This document shows positions 16,619 to 25,396 of a stretch of DNA of 64,000 nucleotides, piece by piece. Numbering within the stretch: position 1 is the stretch's first letter; every line of letters begins with the position of its first letter. A program made the position numbers and the translations under genes. Origin of the DNA: Pseudomonas ceruminis (GTDB taxonomy: Bacteria > Pseudomonadota > Gammaproteobacteria > Pseudomonadales > Pseudomonadaceae); assembly GCF_021602025.1 (NCBI RefSeq), contig NZ_BQHW01000003.1:186001-250000 (forward strand), in the 5' to 3' direction. Below the pieces are notes generated by a model, which ran no database searches, was not told the origin of the DNA, and was given only the letters and a program-made list of their open reading frames with translations.

Positions 16619-18201
16619 GCCTGAAAAGCCTGATCGAAAGCTGTTTGTCCACCAGCGAGCCACTGGTCATTGCCCGCAAACACAGCGAATCCTGGGAGCC
16701 TTGGCTAACGCCCATCAGCGGTGATGCACCGGTGGGAGAGGACCCGGGCTACGACGACGATTTCCAGCGCATGCGCGAAGAGGTCAACAAACTCTCCGGG
16801 GCGGATGTCGACCTTGTGGCCCAACTGGCGCAGAAGCTGCTCCAGCAGTCCTGCAAAGACCTTCGTGTTGCCACCTACTACCTGTGGGCACGCTTGCATA
16901 GGGACGGTGAGTCCGGCTTGGCAGATGGCCTGAGTTTGCTGGCGGCGCTGATGGAGCGCTATGCCTGCGACATCCTGCCGGCGCGTCCCAATAGCCGCAA
17001 AATGGCCCTGGAGTGGCTTGCCGGCAGCAGGGTCCTGGCAAGCCTGTCGCTGTACCCTCAGGTGGTCAAGGCTGAAACTGAGCGAACGGTGGCTGCGCTG
17101 GTGTGGTTGGAGCACGGCTGCAGCAACTGGCCCGCAGACCAGCGCCCGCGGCTGGACGCCTTGTACGGCGCCCTCAGCAATAGACTCGCTATGTCGGGAG
17201 GTGTTGATGCAATCGTCCCGCAGACCAGCAGTGACTCACCGCCGAGAAGTAGCGCCCCTGGCCCGAGCGCATCACCCATCAAGTCCGGTCGCGATTTGCT
17301 GGACAGTGGCCGGGGCTTGGCCAGCTACCTGCGTGAACAACCAGAAGGTTGGCTGGCAGCGCATAGGCTGATGAAGAGCTTGCGTTGGGACACCGTGCAT
17401 CAGGTACCACCGCAAGACGCACAGGGTATTACCCGGCTGGCGCCCCCGCGCGGTGAATACCGTGCCCAGTTAAAACGCCTGCACGTGCAGCAACGCTGGA
17501 GTGAGTTGATCGACCAGGCCGAGCGGGTGTATGCCGAGGGTGTCAACCATTTCTGGTTGGACCTGCAATGGCATCTGCATCAAGCCTTGAGCAAATCACC
17601 CCAACCGCAGGATAGCTGGGCAGCCATCGTCAAACATGACCTGAACATGCTGCTGCAGCGCTTGCCTGGGCTGGACATGCTGTATTGGAACGATGGCTCG
17701 GCCTTCGCGGATGAGACCACACGCGAGTGGATCAACCAGCACGTCAGCGACAGCCGCGCCGCGCAATGGCTGCCTGCTGCAGCCTCGGCAACCACAACGG
17801 CAACCTGCGAAATCCTCGCGCTGGAACCTGAGGCACTGGCACAAGCCGATGCTGAGGGTGTCGAGCAAGCGCTGGCGTGGCTTGCAAACCGGCCTGATAC
17901 GCAGGCCGGGCGGCAACGCTGGTTGCTGCGCCTGCTGATGGCCCGGGTGGCCGAGCAGTACGGCAAGACCGAACTGGCCATTCATTTGTTCACTGAGCTG
18001 GATACCACCGCGCACCACCACGCACTGACCCTCTGGGAGCCTGAGCTGATTTTCGAGGTCAAGGCGCGCTTGCTCAAGCTCTTGCGCTTGAAGGCACAGC
18101 GCAACGATGCCGACCGGCCAGCACTGGCGCGGCAGATGGAGCAACAGCTGGCGGCGCTGGTAGCCATTGACCCGGTACGCGCTGCGGTGCTGTGCAGCTA
18201 A
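16615..18201 (+). CDS. tssA: TssA, T6SS sheath assembly protein
   Basis: A 528-aa ImpA-type TssA. The N-terminal ImpA_N domain includes APVGEDPGYDDDFQRMREEVNKL and VATYYLWARLHRDGESGLADGLSLL. The middle holds ESGRDLLD-like sequence and the LRWDTVHQVPP region. The C-terminal part has LLQRLPGLDMLYWNDGSAFAD and tandem helices. TssA primes baseplate and tube assembly and stays at the growing sheath end. ATGA overlap with tssM indicates translational coupling. A second ImpA_N domain occurs in the last gene of the cluster, fused to OmpA, so the two are not redundant copies. Confidence 0.93.
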   Translation: MSLKSLIESCLSTSEPLVIARKHSESWEPWLTPISGDAPVGEDPGYDDDFQRMREEVNKLSGADVDLVAQLAQKLLQQSCKDLRVATYYLWARLHRDGESGLADGLSLLAALMERYACDILPARPNSRKMALEWLAGSRVLASLSLYPQVVKAETERTVAALVWLEHGCSNWPADQRPRLDALYGALSNRLAMSGGVDAIVPQTSSDSPPRSSAPGPSASPIKSGRDLLDSGRGLASYLREQPEGWLAAHRLMKSLRWDTVHQVPPQDAQGITRLAPPRGEYRAQLKRLHVQQRWSELIDQAERVYAEGVNHFWLDLQWHLHQALSKSPQPQDSWAAIVKHDLNMLLQRLPGLDMLYWNDGSAFADETTREWINQHVSDSRAAQWLPAAASATTTATCEILALEPEALAQADAEGVEQALAWLANRPDTQAGRQRWLLRLLMARVAEQYGKTELAIHLFTELDTTAHHHALTLWEPELIFEVKARLLKLLRLKAQRNDADRPALARQMEQQLAALVAIDPVRAAVLCS

Positions 18202-18224
18202 CTCACATTGATCAGGATCCTGTT

Positions 18225-19994
18225 TTGAGTAAGGACAACCCAACCCTACGGTACTTCGATGCCGAGATGCGCTACCTGCGCGAAGCGGGTAAAGAATTTG
18301 CCCAGGCGTTTCCAGACCGCGCGGCGCAACTGAATCTGGATAAACCTGGGGCGCAGGACCCTTATGTGGAGCGCCTGTTCGAGGGCTTCGCGTTCTTGAT
18401 GGGGCGCCTGCGCGAAAAACTGGACGACGATTTGCCCGAACTGACCGAGGGGCTGGTCAGCCTGCTGTGGCCTCACTACCTGCGCACCATCCCCTCGCTG
18501 GCCATCGTTGAGCTTATGCCTGATATCAGCCAGATGAAGGGCACCGAATCCATTGCCAGGGGGTTCCAGGTGCTGTCTCAGCCAGTGGGTCCGCAACGTA
18601 CCCGCTGCCGCTATTCCACGACACAGGATCTGCCACTTCAGCCGCTCACGCTCGACACCGTGCGGCTTGATCACAAGCCTGATGGGCGTGCGGTGCTGCG
18701 TTTGCGCTTCTTGTGCGGGGAGATGGCAGATTGGAGCCGGCTGGATCTTGCTCAGATACCGCTGTACCTCAACGCCGATGCTGCATTGGCCAGTGCACTG
18801 CATCAAGCACTGACCTTGAAGGTACAGGCGCTGTATGTGCGAATGCCGGGCGAGGCAGAACGCCAAGTACTTGAAGGCCACTTCAAGCCCAAGGGCTTCG
18901 CTGACGATGACCGTCTTTGGCCCAAAGGTGATAGTGCGTTCAGTGGCTATCAGCTGCTGCTTGAGTACTTCACCTTCCGCGAAAAATTCATGTTCGTGAC
19001 GCTGTGCGGTTTGCAATCGTTGTCATTGCCACTGGGCGCTACTGGGTTCGAGCTTGATGTCGTGCTGTGTGAAGCCTGGTCGCATGCCTTCACGCCCAAC
19101 GAGGAGCACATGCGTTTACATGCGGTCCCCGTGATCAATTTATTCCCCCTGGATGCGGATCCGCTCAACCTGGACCCACTGCAGAACGAATACCTGCTTC
19201 GCCCCATGCGGCTGCAGGACGGGCACACGGAAATCTATTCCGTAGACAGGGTCTTCGGTTCGAAAAACAGTGTCCGTCAGGACTACGTGCCTTTCAGCAG
19301 CTTTCGCCACAAGGGTGGCATGCTCCGCGATGAAGCCCCGGAGCGGTATTTTCATACCCGCCTCAGGCAGGGCGCCAATGGTCTTCATGACACCTGGCTG
19401 ATCCTGGGCGGGGAAGGCTTTGACAACGATGTGCTGCTCAAGCGCAAAAGCCTGTCACTGCGCCTTACCGGGACCAATGGCCAACTGCCGCGCAAGGCCC
19501 TGCGCAGTACATTGCTCGACACTGCCGCGCAATCTACCCAGGCCGGGCTGCAGGTGCGCAACCTGACCTCACCCACGCTTCCATGTTATCCGCCGAATCG
19601 TGATCGGTTCCACTGGCGGGTACTGAGCCACCTGGGCTCGAACTTCTTGCCCATGCTCAACAGTGCCGAAGTGCTGCGTGGCACGCTGGCGTTGTACGAG
19701 TGGACGGGGAGTGAAACCAATCGCCGTCGCTTGGAGGCCATCGTTGAAGTCAGGCATCACCTTATCCAGCGGTTCGAAAAAGGGTTCCTGCTGCGCGGCG
19801 TGGATATCGAGGTGACGCTCGACAGCAATGGTTTTTCGGGGGAGGGGGACATCTGCCTGTTCGGTGAAATGCTCAGCCGGTTCTTCGCGCTGTATGCCGA
19901 CATTCACTTGTGCACGCAACTGACGTTGATCCTGCAACCGACGGGGAGGTGCCTGCGATGGAGCGAACATCACAGTCAGCGTATTCCAGGCTGA
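18225..19994 (+). CDS. tssF: TssF, T6SS baseplate protein
   Basis: A protein of about 589 aa. The start NPTLRYFDAEMRYLREAGKEFAQAFPDRAAQLNL and the DPYVERLFEGFAFLMGRLREKLDDDLPELTEGL segment are diagnostic of TssF (ImpG/VasA). TssF with TssG and TssE forms the baseplate wedge around VgrG. TTG 18225 is preferred because AGGA lies seven bases upstream and it gives the standard MSKDNPTLRYF start; GTG 18192 upstream overlaps the tssA stop. It overlaps tssG. Confidence 0.95.
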   Translation: MSKDNPTLRYFDAEMRYLREAGKEFAQAFPDRAAQLNLDKPGAQDPYVERLFEGFAFLMGRLREKLDDDLPELTEGLVSLLWPHYLRTIPSLAIVELMPDISQMKGTESIARGFQVLSQPVGPQRTRCRYSTTQDLPLQPLTLDTVRLDHKPDGRAVLRLRFLCGEMADWSRLDLAQIPLYLNADAALASALHQALTLKVQALYVRMPGEAERQVLEGHFKPKGFADDDRLWPKGDSAFSGYQLLLEYFTFREKFMFVTLCGLQSLSLPLGATGFELDVVLCEAWSHAFTPNEEHMRLHAVPVINLFPLDADPLNLDPLQNEYLLRPMRLQDGHTEIYSVDRVFGSKNSVRQDYVPFSSFRHKGGMLRDEAPERYFHTRLRQGANGLHDTWLILGGEGFDNDVLLKRKSLSLRLTGTNGQLPRKALRSTLLDTAAQSTQAGLQVRNLTSPTLPCYPPNRDRFHWRVLSHLGSNFLPMLNSAEVLRGTLALYEWTGSETNRRRLEAIVEVRHHLIQRFEKGFLLRGVDIEVTLDSNGFSGEGDICLFGEMLSRFFALYADIHLCTQLTLILQPTGRCLRWSEHHSQRIPG

Positions 19995-21055
19995 AGGCAG
20001 AAGGGCTTTTGCAGGTGCTGGAGGGGCAGGTTGCCTCGGCCAACGTGTATCGCGTCTGCCAGTTGGTGGAGCAGGTACTGGCCGATCATCCACCGCTGGG
20101 CAGTACCACACACCCGGTTGATGATGGGGTCCGCTTTCGGCCCGACCCAGGCATGGGCTTTCCCGCCAGTGAGCTGAAGGCCATAGAGTTCGACGACGCC
20201 TGTCCCGAACGCCCTATAACGATACGAACGCGGCTACTGGGCTTGTACGGCGTCGATTCGCCGCTGCCCACCGCCTATCTGGACGACATCGCCCAGCGCC
20301 GTGAGGGCCACGAAGCTGTAGAGGCGTTTCTCGATATCTTCAACCATCGGGTGTTCACCCAGTTCTATCGGATCTGGCGCAAATACTCGTATCCCGCCAC
20401 CTTTGAGGCGGGCGGTAGCGATGCGACATCACAGTGCCTGTTGGGCTTGATCGGCCTTGGAGTACCCGGTACTGCCGAGCGTATCGCCACGCCCATGTCT
20501 CGCTTTTTGGCATTGCTCAGCGTGATGCGCTTGCCGACCCGCAACGCTGAGGGCATTGGCGCGTTGGTCAAGCTGCTGGCGCCGAGCACGGAGGCACATG
20601 TCACCGGGCATTGGCCGCAACGTGTCGTGCTTGAGCGACCAGCCAGCCTGGAAACGAAAAGCCCGGTAAGTCTTTCCCAAGGCATGCCGCTAGGCGCTGT
20701 CGGAACGGATGCGAACAGCCAGTTGCGCCTGTTGCTGCACACCAATGATCCGGAAGAGGCGCGCGAGTGGCTTCCTGGGGGGCAGTTGCTGCTCGACTTG
20801 CGGGTGCTGCTGGAGGTGTACCTGGGGTGGCGCTGTACGGCCAAGCTACAGCTGTCGATTCCGCTGCGTCTGCTGCCCGTGCAGGCACTGGGCCGTACGC
20901 AAGTCAGGTTGGGAATGACGGCAGTACTGGGCTTGCCGACGGGCGAAGAGGCTACAGCCCACACCGCCACCATCACAGTCAACCTGGGCCGCTATCAAGG
21001 CTTGCAACTGAATCCTTGCAACAGGGAGGTAGCGCATGTGGCGTACCGCTTCTAA
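19958..21055 (+). CDS. tssG: TssG, T6SS baseplate protein
   Basis: A 365-aa TssG (ImpH/VasB). It contains VRFRPDPGMGFPASELKAIEF, LGLYGVDSPLPTAYLDDI and EAFLDIFNHRVFTQFYRIWRKYSYPATFE, the family's most conserved blocks, and ends with a NLGRYQGL motif. The frame is open from 19910, but ATG 19958 follows GGGGAGG and gives MERTSQSAYSRLKAEG. It lies within the tssF 3' end (37-nt overlap). TssG is a wedge subunit together with two copies of TssF. Confidence 0.94.
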   Translation: MERTSQSAYSRLKAEGLLQVLEGQVASANVYRVCQLVEQVLADHPPLGSTTHPVDDGVRFRPDPGMGFPASELKAIEFDDACPERPITIRTRLLGLYGVDSPLPTAYLDDIAQRREGHEAVEAFLDIFNHRVFTQFYRIWRKYSYPATFEAGGSDATSQCLLGLIGLGVPGTAERIATPMSRFLALLSVMRLPTRNAEGIGALVKLLAPSTEAHVTGHWPQRVVLERPASLETKSPVSLSQGMPLGAVGTDANSQLRLLLHTNDPEEAREWLPGGQLLLDLRVLLEVYLGWRCTAKLQLSIPLRLLPVQALGRTQVRLGMTAVLGLPTGEEATAHTATITVNLGRYQGLQLNPCNREVAHVAYRF

Positions 21056-21572
21056 ACGCTTCACGGTCGTGGCGCTGGCCACCCTGCTGGGCGGCTGCGG
21101 CCTCACCCAGAAGGTTGTGGATGGTACCGCTTCTACGGCCCGTGCGGTTTTCTACAAGCAAGTCAAAACACTGCATCTGGATTTCACCGGCCGGTCAGCG
21201 ATGAATACCGACAGCATCGAGATGAGCGGGTTGTCCGTTCCGGTGCTGGTGCGTGTCTACCAGTTGCGTGATCACCAGGCACTGGACAAGGCAACCTACG
21301 ACGATCTGGTCAGCCACGGCGAGCGCGTGCTGGGTGGCGACTTGTTGAACGAAAAGGCCGTAGTGGTCAAACCTGGTGCGGCGGCTCAGCTCAGCACGCC
21401 TTTGCACAGGCAGGCTCAGTACATTGTCGTGATTGCCTTGTTCCGAAACCCGGACATGGAGGAAAACACGTGGCGCCTGACTTTGCAGCGTGATGACCTC
21501 GACCCGGACCAGCCCAGGGTCGTCGAGTTGGGTGACAACCGCTTGAAGTTGCGCCCGCGCAGCGAGGACTGA
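21036..21572 (+). CDS. tssJ: TssJ, T6SS outer-membrane lipoprotein
   Basis: A 178-aa lipoprotein. The signal peptide ends in lipobox LLGGC, so the mature protein would begin at Cys24 or so. The mature part includes LHLDFTGRSAMNTD, PVLVRVYQLRDHQALDKATYDDLV and IVVIALFRNPDMEENTWRL, which is the TssJ/VasD beta-sandwich. TssJ anchors TssM's periplasmic end at the outer membrane. The start ATG has GGGAGG upstream and overlaps tssG by 20 nt. Confidence 0.95.
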   Translation: MWRTASKRFTVVALATLLGGCGLTQKVVDGTASTARAVFYKQVKTLHLDFTGRSAMNTDSIEMSGLSVPVLVRVYQLRDHQALDKATYDDLVSHGERVLGGDLLNEKAVVVKPGAAAQLSTPLHRQAQYIVVIALFRNPDMEENTWRLTLQRDDLDPDQPRVVELGDNRLKLRPRSED

Positions 21573-21576
21573 ACGC

Positions 21577-22017
21577 ATGATCGAACCAAGCCCTTCGCTT
21601 TACGAAACGCTGCTGCAGAATTTCAGCGGCGAGTTGGAGCTGGATCGGGTCAGTGATGATGATCAGCTGACGCTTTCGGTGCTGGACAATCTTCAGCGCA
21701 TTCTAAACAGCCGGGCCGGAACACTCGCCCACCTTCCGGACTATGGCTTGCCGGATATGGGCACGGTTCTACAGGGGTTGCCGGCCTCGGCCCATGATTT
21801 GATGAACGACATCGTAGGCACCTTGCGCAGGTATGAGCCGCGGCTCGCAGAGGTACGCATCGGGTTGCTGCCTCAGCGACGGCCAGGCCATCTGGAATAC
21901 GCACTCGACGTACACATCAAGGGCGGTAGCCGGGCCACCTTTGGGACCACGCTTGCACCTGACGGGAGGGTGGTTGTGCGTCACCTGAAGCAGCAAGGCT
22001 ATCTCACCAAGCCATAG
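21577..22017 (+). CDS. tssE: TssE, T6SS baseplate gp25-like protein
   Basis: A 146-aa gp25-family protein starting 4 bp after tssJ. It has SVLDNLQRILNSRAGTLAH, LPDYGLPDMGTVLQGLP and VGTLRRYEPRLAEVRI, the gp25/TssE signature including the conserved EPR motif. TssE connects baseplate wedges and the first sheath ring. The length is usual for the family. Confidence 0.94.
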   Translation: MIEPSPSLYETLLQNFSGELELDRVSDDDQLTLSVLDNLQRILNSRAGTLAHLPDYGLPDMGTVLQGLPASAHDLMNDIVGTLRRYEPRLAEVRIGLLPQRRPGHLEYALDVHIKGGSRATFGTTLAPDGRVVVRHLKQQGYLTKP

Positions 22018-22038
22018 ACCTACGGACAAGGAGGCCAG

Positions 22039-23226
22039 ATGACGGCGCTTTTTGAAATGCGAATTCGCCTGGGAGGCGACCCAGGCAGTTTTGATGAGTT
22101 CAACGTGTTGCGCGGCGAGTTGGCCAAGCTTGATCATCCCGCGTGTCCTGACGTTGACTGGGCAAAAGTTGAAGCGTTGTGCTTGAGGCTCTTCGAACGG
22201 AACGGGGTGGAGCTGCAGACGGCAGTGTCCTTTATCCTGGCGCGTAGCTACCGTACCGGGCTCGCTGGTTTGACCGAGGGGGTGGCACTTCTCTCTACCC
22301 TCACGAACGAGTGGCCGCGCTTGTGGCCGTTGCAGGCTTCAGCTCGGATGGATCTCATCGCCTGGTTGTTTGCTCAGCTGCATCCTCTGGTTCGAATGCT
22401 GGAATGGGGCAGATCGAGTCTGGCGACGCTGAGGGAATTGACCGTTGAGTTGGGGCGGCTGGAGCACCGTCTGGAGCGGCTTGGTCAAGCCCCCTTGGCT
22501 TCGCTGAAGGTGTTTCGACAGCAGATTAGCAACGTGATGCAGCGGATGTCGGGCAGCAGGGACGTGCCGATGCCGCTTCCGTTGCAACCATGGGCATCAC
22601 CAGCCGAGCCAGCGCCTAGCCCTCCGATCGCTGCGGTTGTCTCAGCACCACCGACGTACACCTTTGTCGTCGAGCCAGCGGCGCAGAAGCGCGCGGTGTT
22701 GCCGTGGTTGCTGACACTGACGGTCACCAGTGTCTTTGTGGGGTGGCTGGGCTGGCAAGAATGGGCATCCAGGCGAGTCAACGAGCCCCCCACGCCTGAG
22801 CCGATCCAACTCGACAGTCTGAATCTGTTCGATCCGGGCAGTGCCGAACTGAAGCCCGGTTCAACCAAACTGCTGATAAACGCACTGGTTGGCATCAAGG
22901 CTCAACCGGGTTGGCTGATCGTTATTTCCGGGCATGCGGATGCGCGGGGTGAGGCGGCCAGGAATCTCGACCTGTCCCGTGCCCGTGCTTCAGCCGTGCG
23001 CGACTGGATGCAGCGCATGGGGAACATCCCGGACAGTTGTTTTGCTGTTCAAGGTGTCGCGGCTAGCCAGCCGGTCAGCAGCAACGACACCTTCGATGGG
23101 CGGGCGGAGAATCGTCGTGTGGACATTCGTCTGGTGCCACAAGGCACTGCATGTGGCGAGCTGGAGGCCGGGGGGCGTTCGGTGAGAGGTGGCGGGGCTG
23201 CGCCAGACGGTGGCGGGGCCTCATGA
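22039..23226 (+). CDS. TssA-like (ImpA_N)-TM-OmpA fusion protein of the T6SS
   Basis: A 395-aa protein after AAGGAGG. Residues 1-150 resemble the ImpA N-terminal domain (VDWAKVEALCLRLFERNGVELQTAVSFILARSYRTGLAGL, compare TssA). They are followed by a Pro-rich linker, one transmembrane helix (LPWLLTLTVTSVFVGWLGW, about 225-245) and an OmpA-type peptidoglycan-binding domain (LDSLNLFDPGSAELKPGS, ISGHADARG, NRRVDIRLVP). The OmpA part is closely similar to that of the split gene at 1224-2588. Inferred role: docking the assembly machinery to the cell wall, in the style of VasL-type accessory TssA proteins. It is the last gene of the cluster and its stop abuts the convergent monooxygenase gene. Confidence 0.85.
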   Translation: MTALFEMRIRLGGDPGSFDEFNVLRGELAKLDHPACPDVDWAKVEALCLRLFERNGVELQTAVSFILARSYRTGLAGLTEGVALLSTLTNEWPRLWPLQASARMDLIAWLFAQLHPLVRMLEWGRSSLATLRELTVELGRLEHRLERLGQAPLASLKVFRQQISNVMQRMSGSRDVPMPLPLQPWASPAEPAPSPPIAAVVSAPPTYTFVVEPAAQKRAVLPWLLTLTVTSVFVGWLGWQEWASRRVNEPPTPEPIQLDSLNLFDPGSAELKPGSTKLLINALVGIKAQPGWLIVISGHADARGEAARNLDLSRARASAVRDWMQRMGNIPDSCFAVQGVAASQPVSSNDTFDGRAENRRVDIRLVPQGTACGELEAGGRSVRGGGAAPDGGGAS

Positions 23227-24369
23227 GCGGTAGCGGTTACCCGCCGGGCTCAAGACCTGTCCGCCCAGGCGCCGCAACGATGGCAACAACTCTGCCCCGA
23301 GATGGATCGCTTCCTCCAGGTGGGGAAAACCGGACAGGATGAAGCAGTCCACCCCAATTTGATGGTACTGCTCAATCCGCTCCGCCACCTGCTCATAACT
23401 TCCCACCAGTGCCGTGCCTGCGCCGCCGCGGACCAGGCCGACGCCCGCCCAGAGGTTGGCGGACACTTCCAGCTCCCGTGCACCGCGTCCACGGCCCTTG
23501 ACCAGCCCGGTCTGGCGCGACTGACCTACCGATTCATAAGCCGCCAGTTGCGATTGCGCCCGGTCGATGGCGTCCTTGGGAATTTCCTCCAGCAAGCGCT
23601 CCACATGGCTCCAGGCTGCCTCGTCAGTGGCGGCGGCAAACACATGCACGCGCAATCCGAAGCGCAGGGTGCGACCCCGCGTGGCTGCCAGTTCGCGCAT
23701 GCGCAGGATGCGCTCGGCAATCATCGCCGGCGGCTCGCACCACATCAGGTAGGTCTGGGCATGGGCGGCGCCGACGTGCTCTGCGGCACCGGAGGCGCCA
23801 CCAAAATAGATGGCCGGCATCTGCGCCCTTGGGTCGATGGGGTGGTCACCGCCGCCGCGGTAGTAGCGCCCGTGATGAGGCGGTCGGCGACCGGACCAGA
23901 TGGCCTGGAAGGCGTCTAGGAATTCATCGGTACGGGCGTAGCGTTCGTCATGTTCCAGGTAGTCGCCAAGTGAGCGCTGTTCAAAGCGGCTGGAGCCACT
24001 GACCACATGCAGGTCCAGGCGGTTGTCGCTGAGCAGTTGCAGGGTGGCGGCGCGGTGCGCGCTCCAGGCGGGCAGTTCCAGCCCTGGGCGCAGGGTCAGG
24101 AGAAAGCGCAACCGGCGCACTTCCTGGGCCAGCACCGCGGTGATCAGCCAGGGGTCCTCGAACCCGCTGGCGGTGGGCACCATGATGCCGTCGAAGCCCG
24201 ACAGCTCGGCGGCGCGCACGATCTGGCGCAGGTAGTCGAGGTTGGGCTCGCGCTCGCCCTGCTGGAATAGCCCGACCTTGGGCAGGCCGCTGCTGGTCAG
24301 GTGACGGCCGTCGCCATTGGTGGGCAGAAACCAGTCCAGCTCGATCGGGCCGCGGGGTTCATTGGCCAT
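23221..24369 (-). CDS. SsuD-like LLM flavin-dependent monooxygenase
   Basis: A 382-aa luciferase-like monooxygenase of the alkanesulfonate monooxygenase type. It has IELDWFLPTNGDGRHL at the start, then LDYLRQIVRAAELSGFDGIMVPTASGFEDPW, LRFLLTLRPG, NRLDLHVVSGS, YARTDEFLDAFQAIWSG, PAIYFGGASGAAEHVGAAHAQTYLMW and a C-terminal VGSYEQVAERIEQYHQIGVDCFILSGFPHLEEA. Such enzymes use reduced FMN and O2 to cleave C-S bonds. ATG 24369 has AAGGAGG upstream; the frame continues to 24444 without a better start. It is the last gene of the minus-strand operon and overlaps the upstream gene by 11 nt. It is probably expressed under sulfur limitation. Confidence 0.88.
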   Translation of the reverse strand: MANEPRGPIELDWFLPTNGDGRHLTSSGLPKVGLFQQGEREPNLDYLRQIVRAAELSGFDGIMVPTASGFEDPWLITAVLAQEVRRLRFLLTLRPGLELPAWSAHRAATLQLLSDNRLDLHVVSGSSRFEQRSLGDYLEHDERYARTDEFLDAFQAIWSGRRPPHHGRYYRGGGDHPIDPRAQMPAIYFGGASGAAEHVGAAHAQTYLMWCEPPAMIAERILRMRELAATRGRTLRFGLRVHVFAAATDEAAWSHVERLLEEIPKDAIDRAQSQLAAYESVGQSRQTGLVKGRGRGARELEVSANLWAGVGLVRGGAGTALVGSYEQVAERIEQYHQIGVDCFILSGFPHLEEAIHLGAELLPSLRRLGGQVLSPAGNRYRS

Positions 24370-25357
24370 GTCGTTGGCCCTCCTTGCGCAAGCCCTGGCC
24401 ATGCAGGAGGGGGAGGATACGCTCGCCGAAGCGCAGCACTTCACTGACGGCCGGCTGGTCCTGGATGATGATCTGTTCGATGCCCACGCCGTGCAGTTCC
24501 TGCAGGCGCGTGGCGATTTGCTGCGCGGTGCCCACCAGGTACAGCGGCTGACCGGGCCGCAGCTGCAGCAAATTTGGGTGAATTTCGAACTGCCGCAGTG
24601 GATGCCGGTTGCGCGTCAACCGGCGCATCGGCGCGCCGCAGGGTTGGGCCTGGACGTCAGCCGCCAGTTGCCGGGCGGCAGCGTCCCAGGCCTGCTCTTC
24701 GCTGTCACCCTGGATCAGGCCGAATGAGCTGGCAAAGCCCAGGCGCCCGGTGGACCCCTCCCGGAGCCGGGAAATTTCCTGTTCCAGCCAACCCGGTGGC
24801 GCGGACGGCAGCAGGCACAGGTGAGCATGGGCGGCGATCAGGGCGGCATTCTGGCTGCCATCGAGTATCAATGGCGGCGCGGGCAGCGGGCGCTTGGCGA
24901 AGCCAGCGTTCTCCAGCTGGAAGTAACGGCCGCTGTAGTTGAACCCCCCTTCATTGGGGCTCAGCAGGCGCTCGAGGATCTCCAGGTATTCGCCAATCCG
25001 CTCGCTGCGCTGATCGCGGTTGAGCCATTCGCCGAAGGTCTTGCGCAGGCTGTGCTGTTCGCTGTCCGGCAGGTGCAGGCGAATCCGGTTGGCACTGATG
25101 GACTGCAGGCTCTGCAGCGTGCTGGCCAGTGCAGCCGGCAGCATTACTTCTGCCGGCACGCTGACGGTTAGTTGCACATGGCGGGTATGGGCACACAGCG
25201 CAGCCGCCACGCCGAGGCTGTCGGCGCAGGGCGCGCCACCCGGGATCCACAGGCCGTCGATGCCTGCATATTCCACCGCCTGCGCCAGTTGAATCCATTG
25301 CCCAGGCGTTGGCACCGGGCTGCAAAATGGCATCTGCCAACTGAATTCAAGGGCCAT
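24359..25357 (-). CDS. LLM flavin-dependent oxidoreductase
   Basis: A 332-aa luciferase-like protein, shorter and more diverged than its neighbour. It has WQMPFCSPVPTPGQWIQLAQAVEYAGIDGLWIPGG at the start, IGEYLEILERLL, FNYSGRYFQLENAGF and PLYLVGTAQQIATRLQELHGVGIEQIIIQDQP at the end. It follows the same SsuD-like plan but without the long insertion. It might be a partner subunit or a separate monooxygenase. It sits in the minus-strand sulfur operon, 39 bp after the next upstream gene. Confidence 0.8.
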   Translation of the reverse strand: MALEFSWQMPFCSPVPTPGQWIQLAQAVEYAGIDGLWIPGGAPCADSLGVAAALCAHTRHVQLTVSVPAEVMLPAALASTLQSLQSISANRIRLHLPDSEQHSLRKTFGEWLNRDQRSERIGEYLEILERLLSPNEGGFNYSGRYFQLENAGFAKRPLPAPPLILDGSQNAALIAAHAHLCLLPSAPPGWLEQEISRLREGSTGRLGFASSFGLIQGDSEEQAWDAAARQLAADVQAQPCGAPMRRLTRNRHPLRQFEIHPNLLQLRPGQPLYLVGTAQQIATRLQELHGVGIEQIIIQDQPAVSEVLRFGERILPLLHGQGLRKEGQRHGQ

Positions 25358-25396
25358 GCGCGGGCTCCGGGACAGAGAAAGACGAAGGACGGGTCA

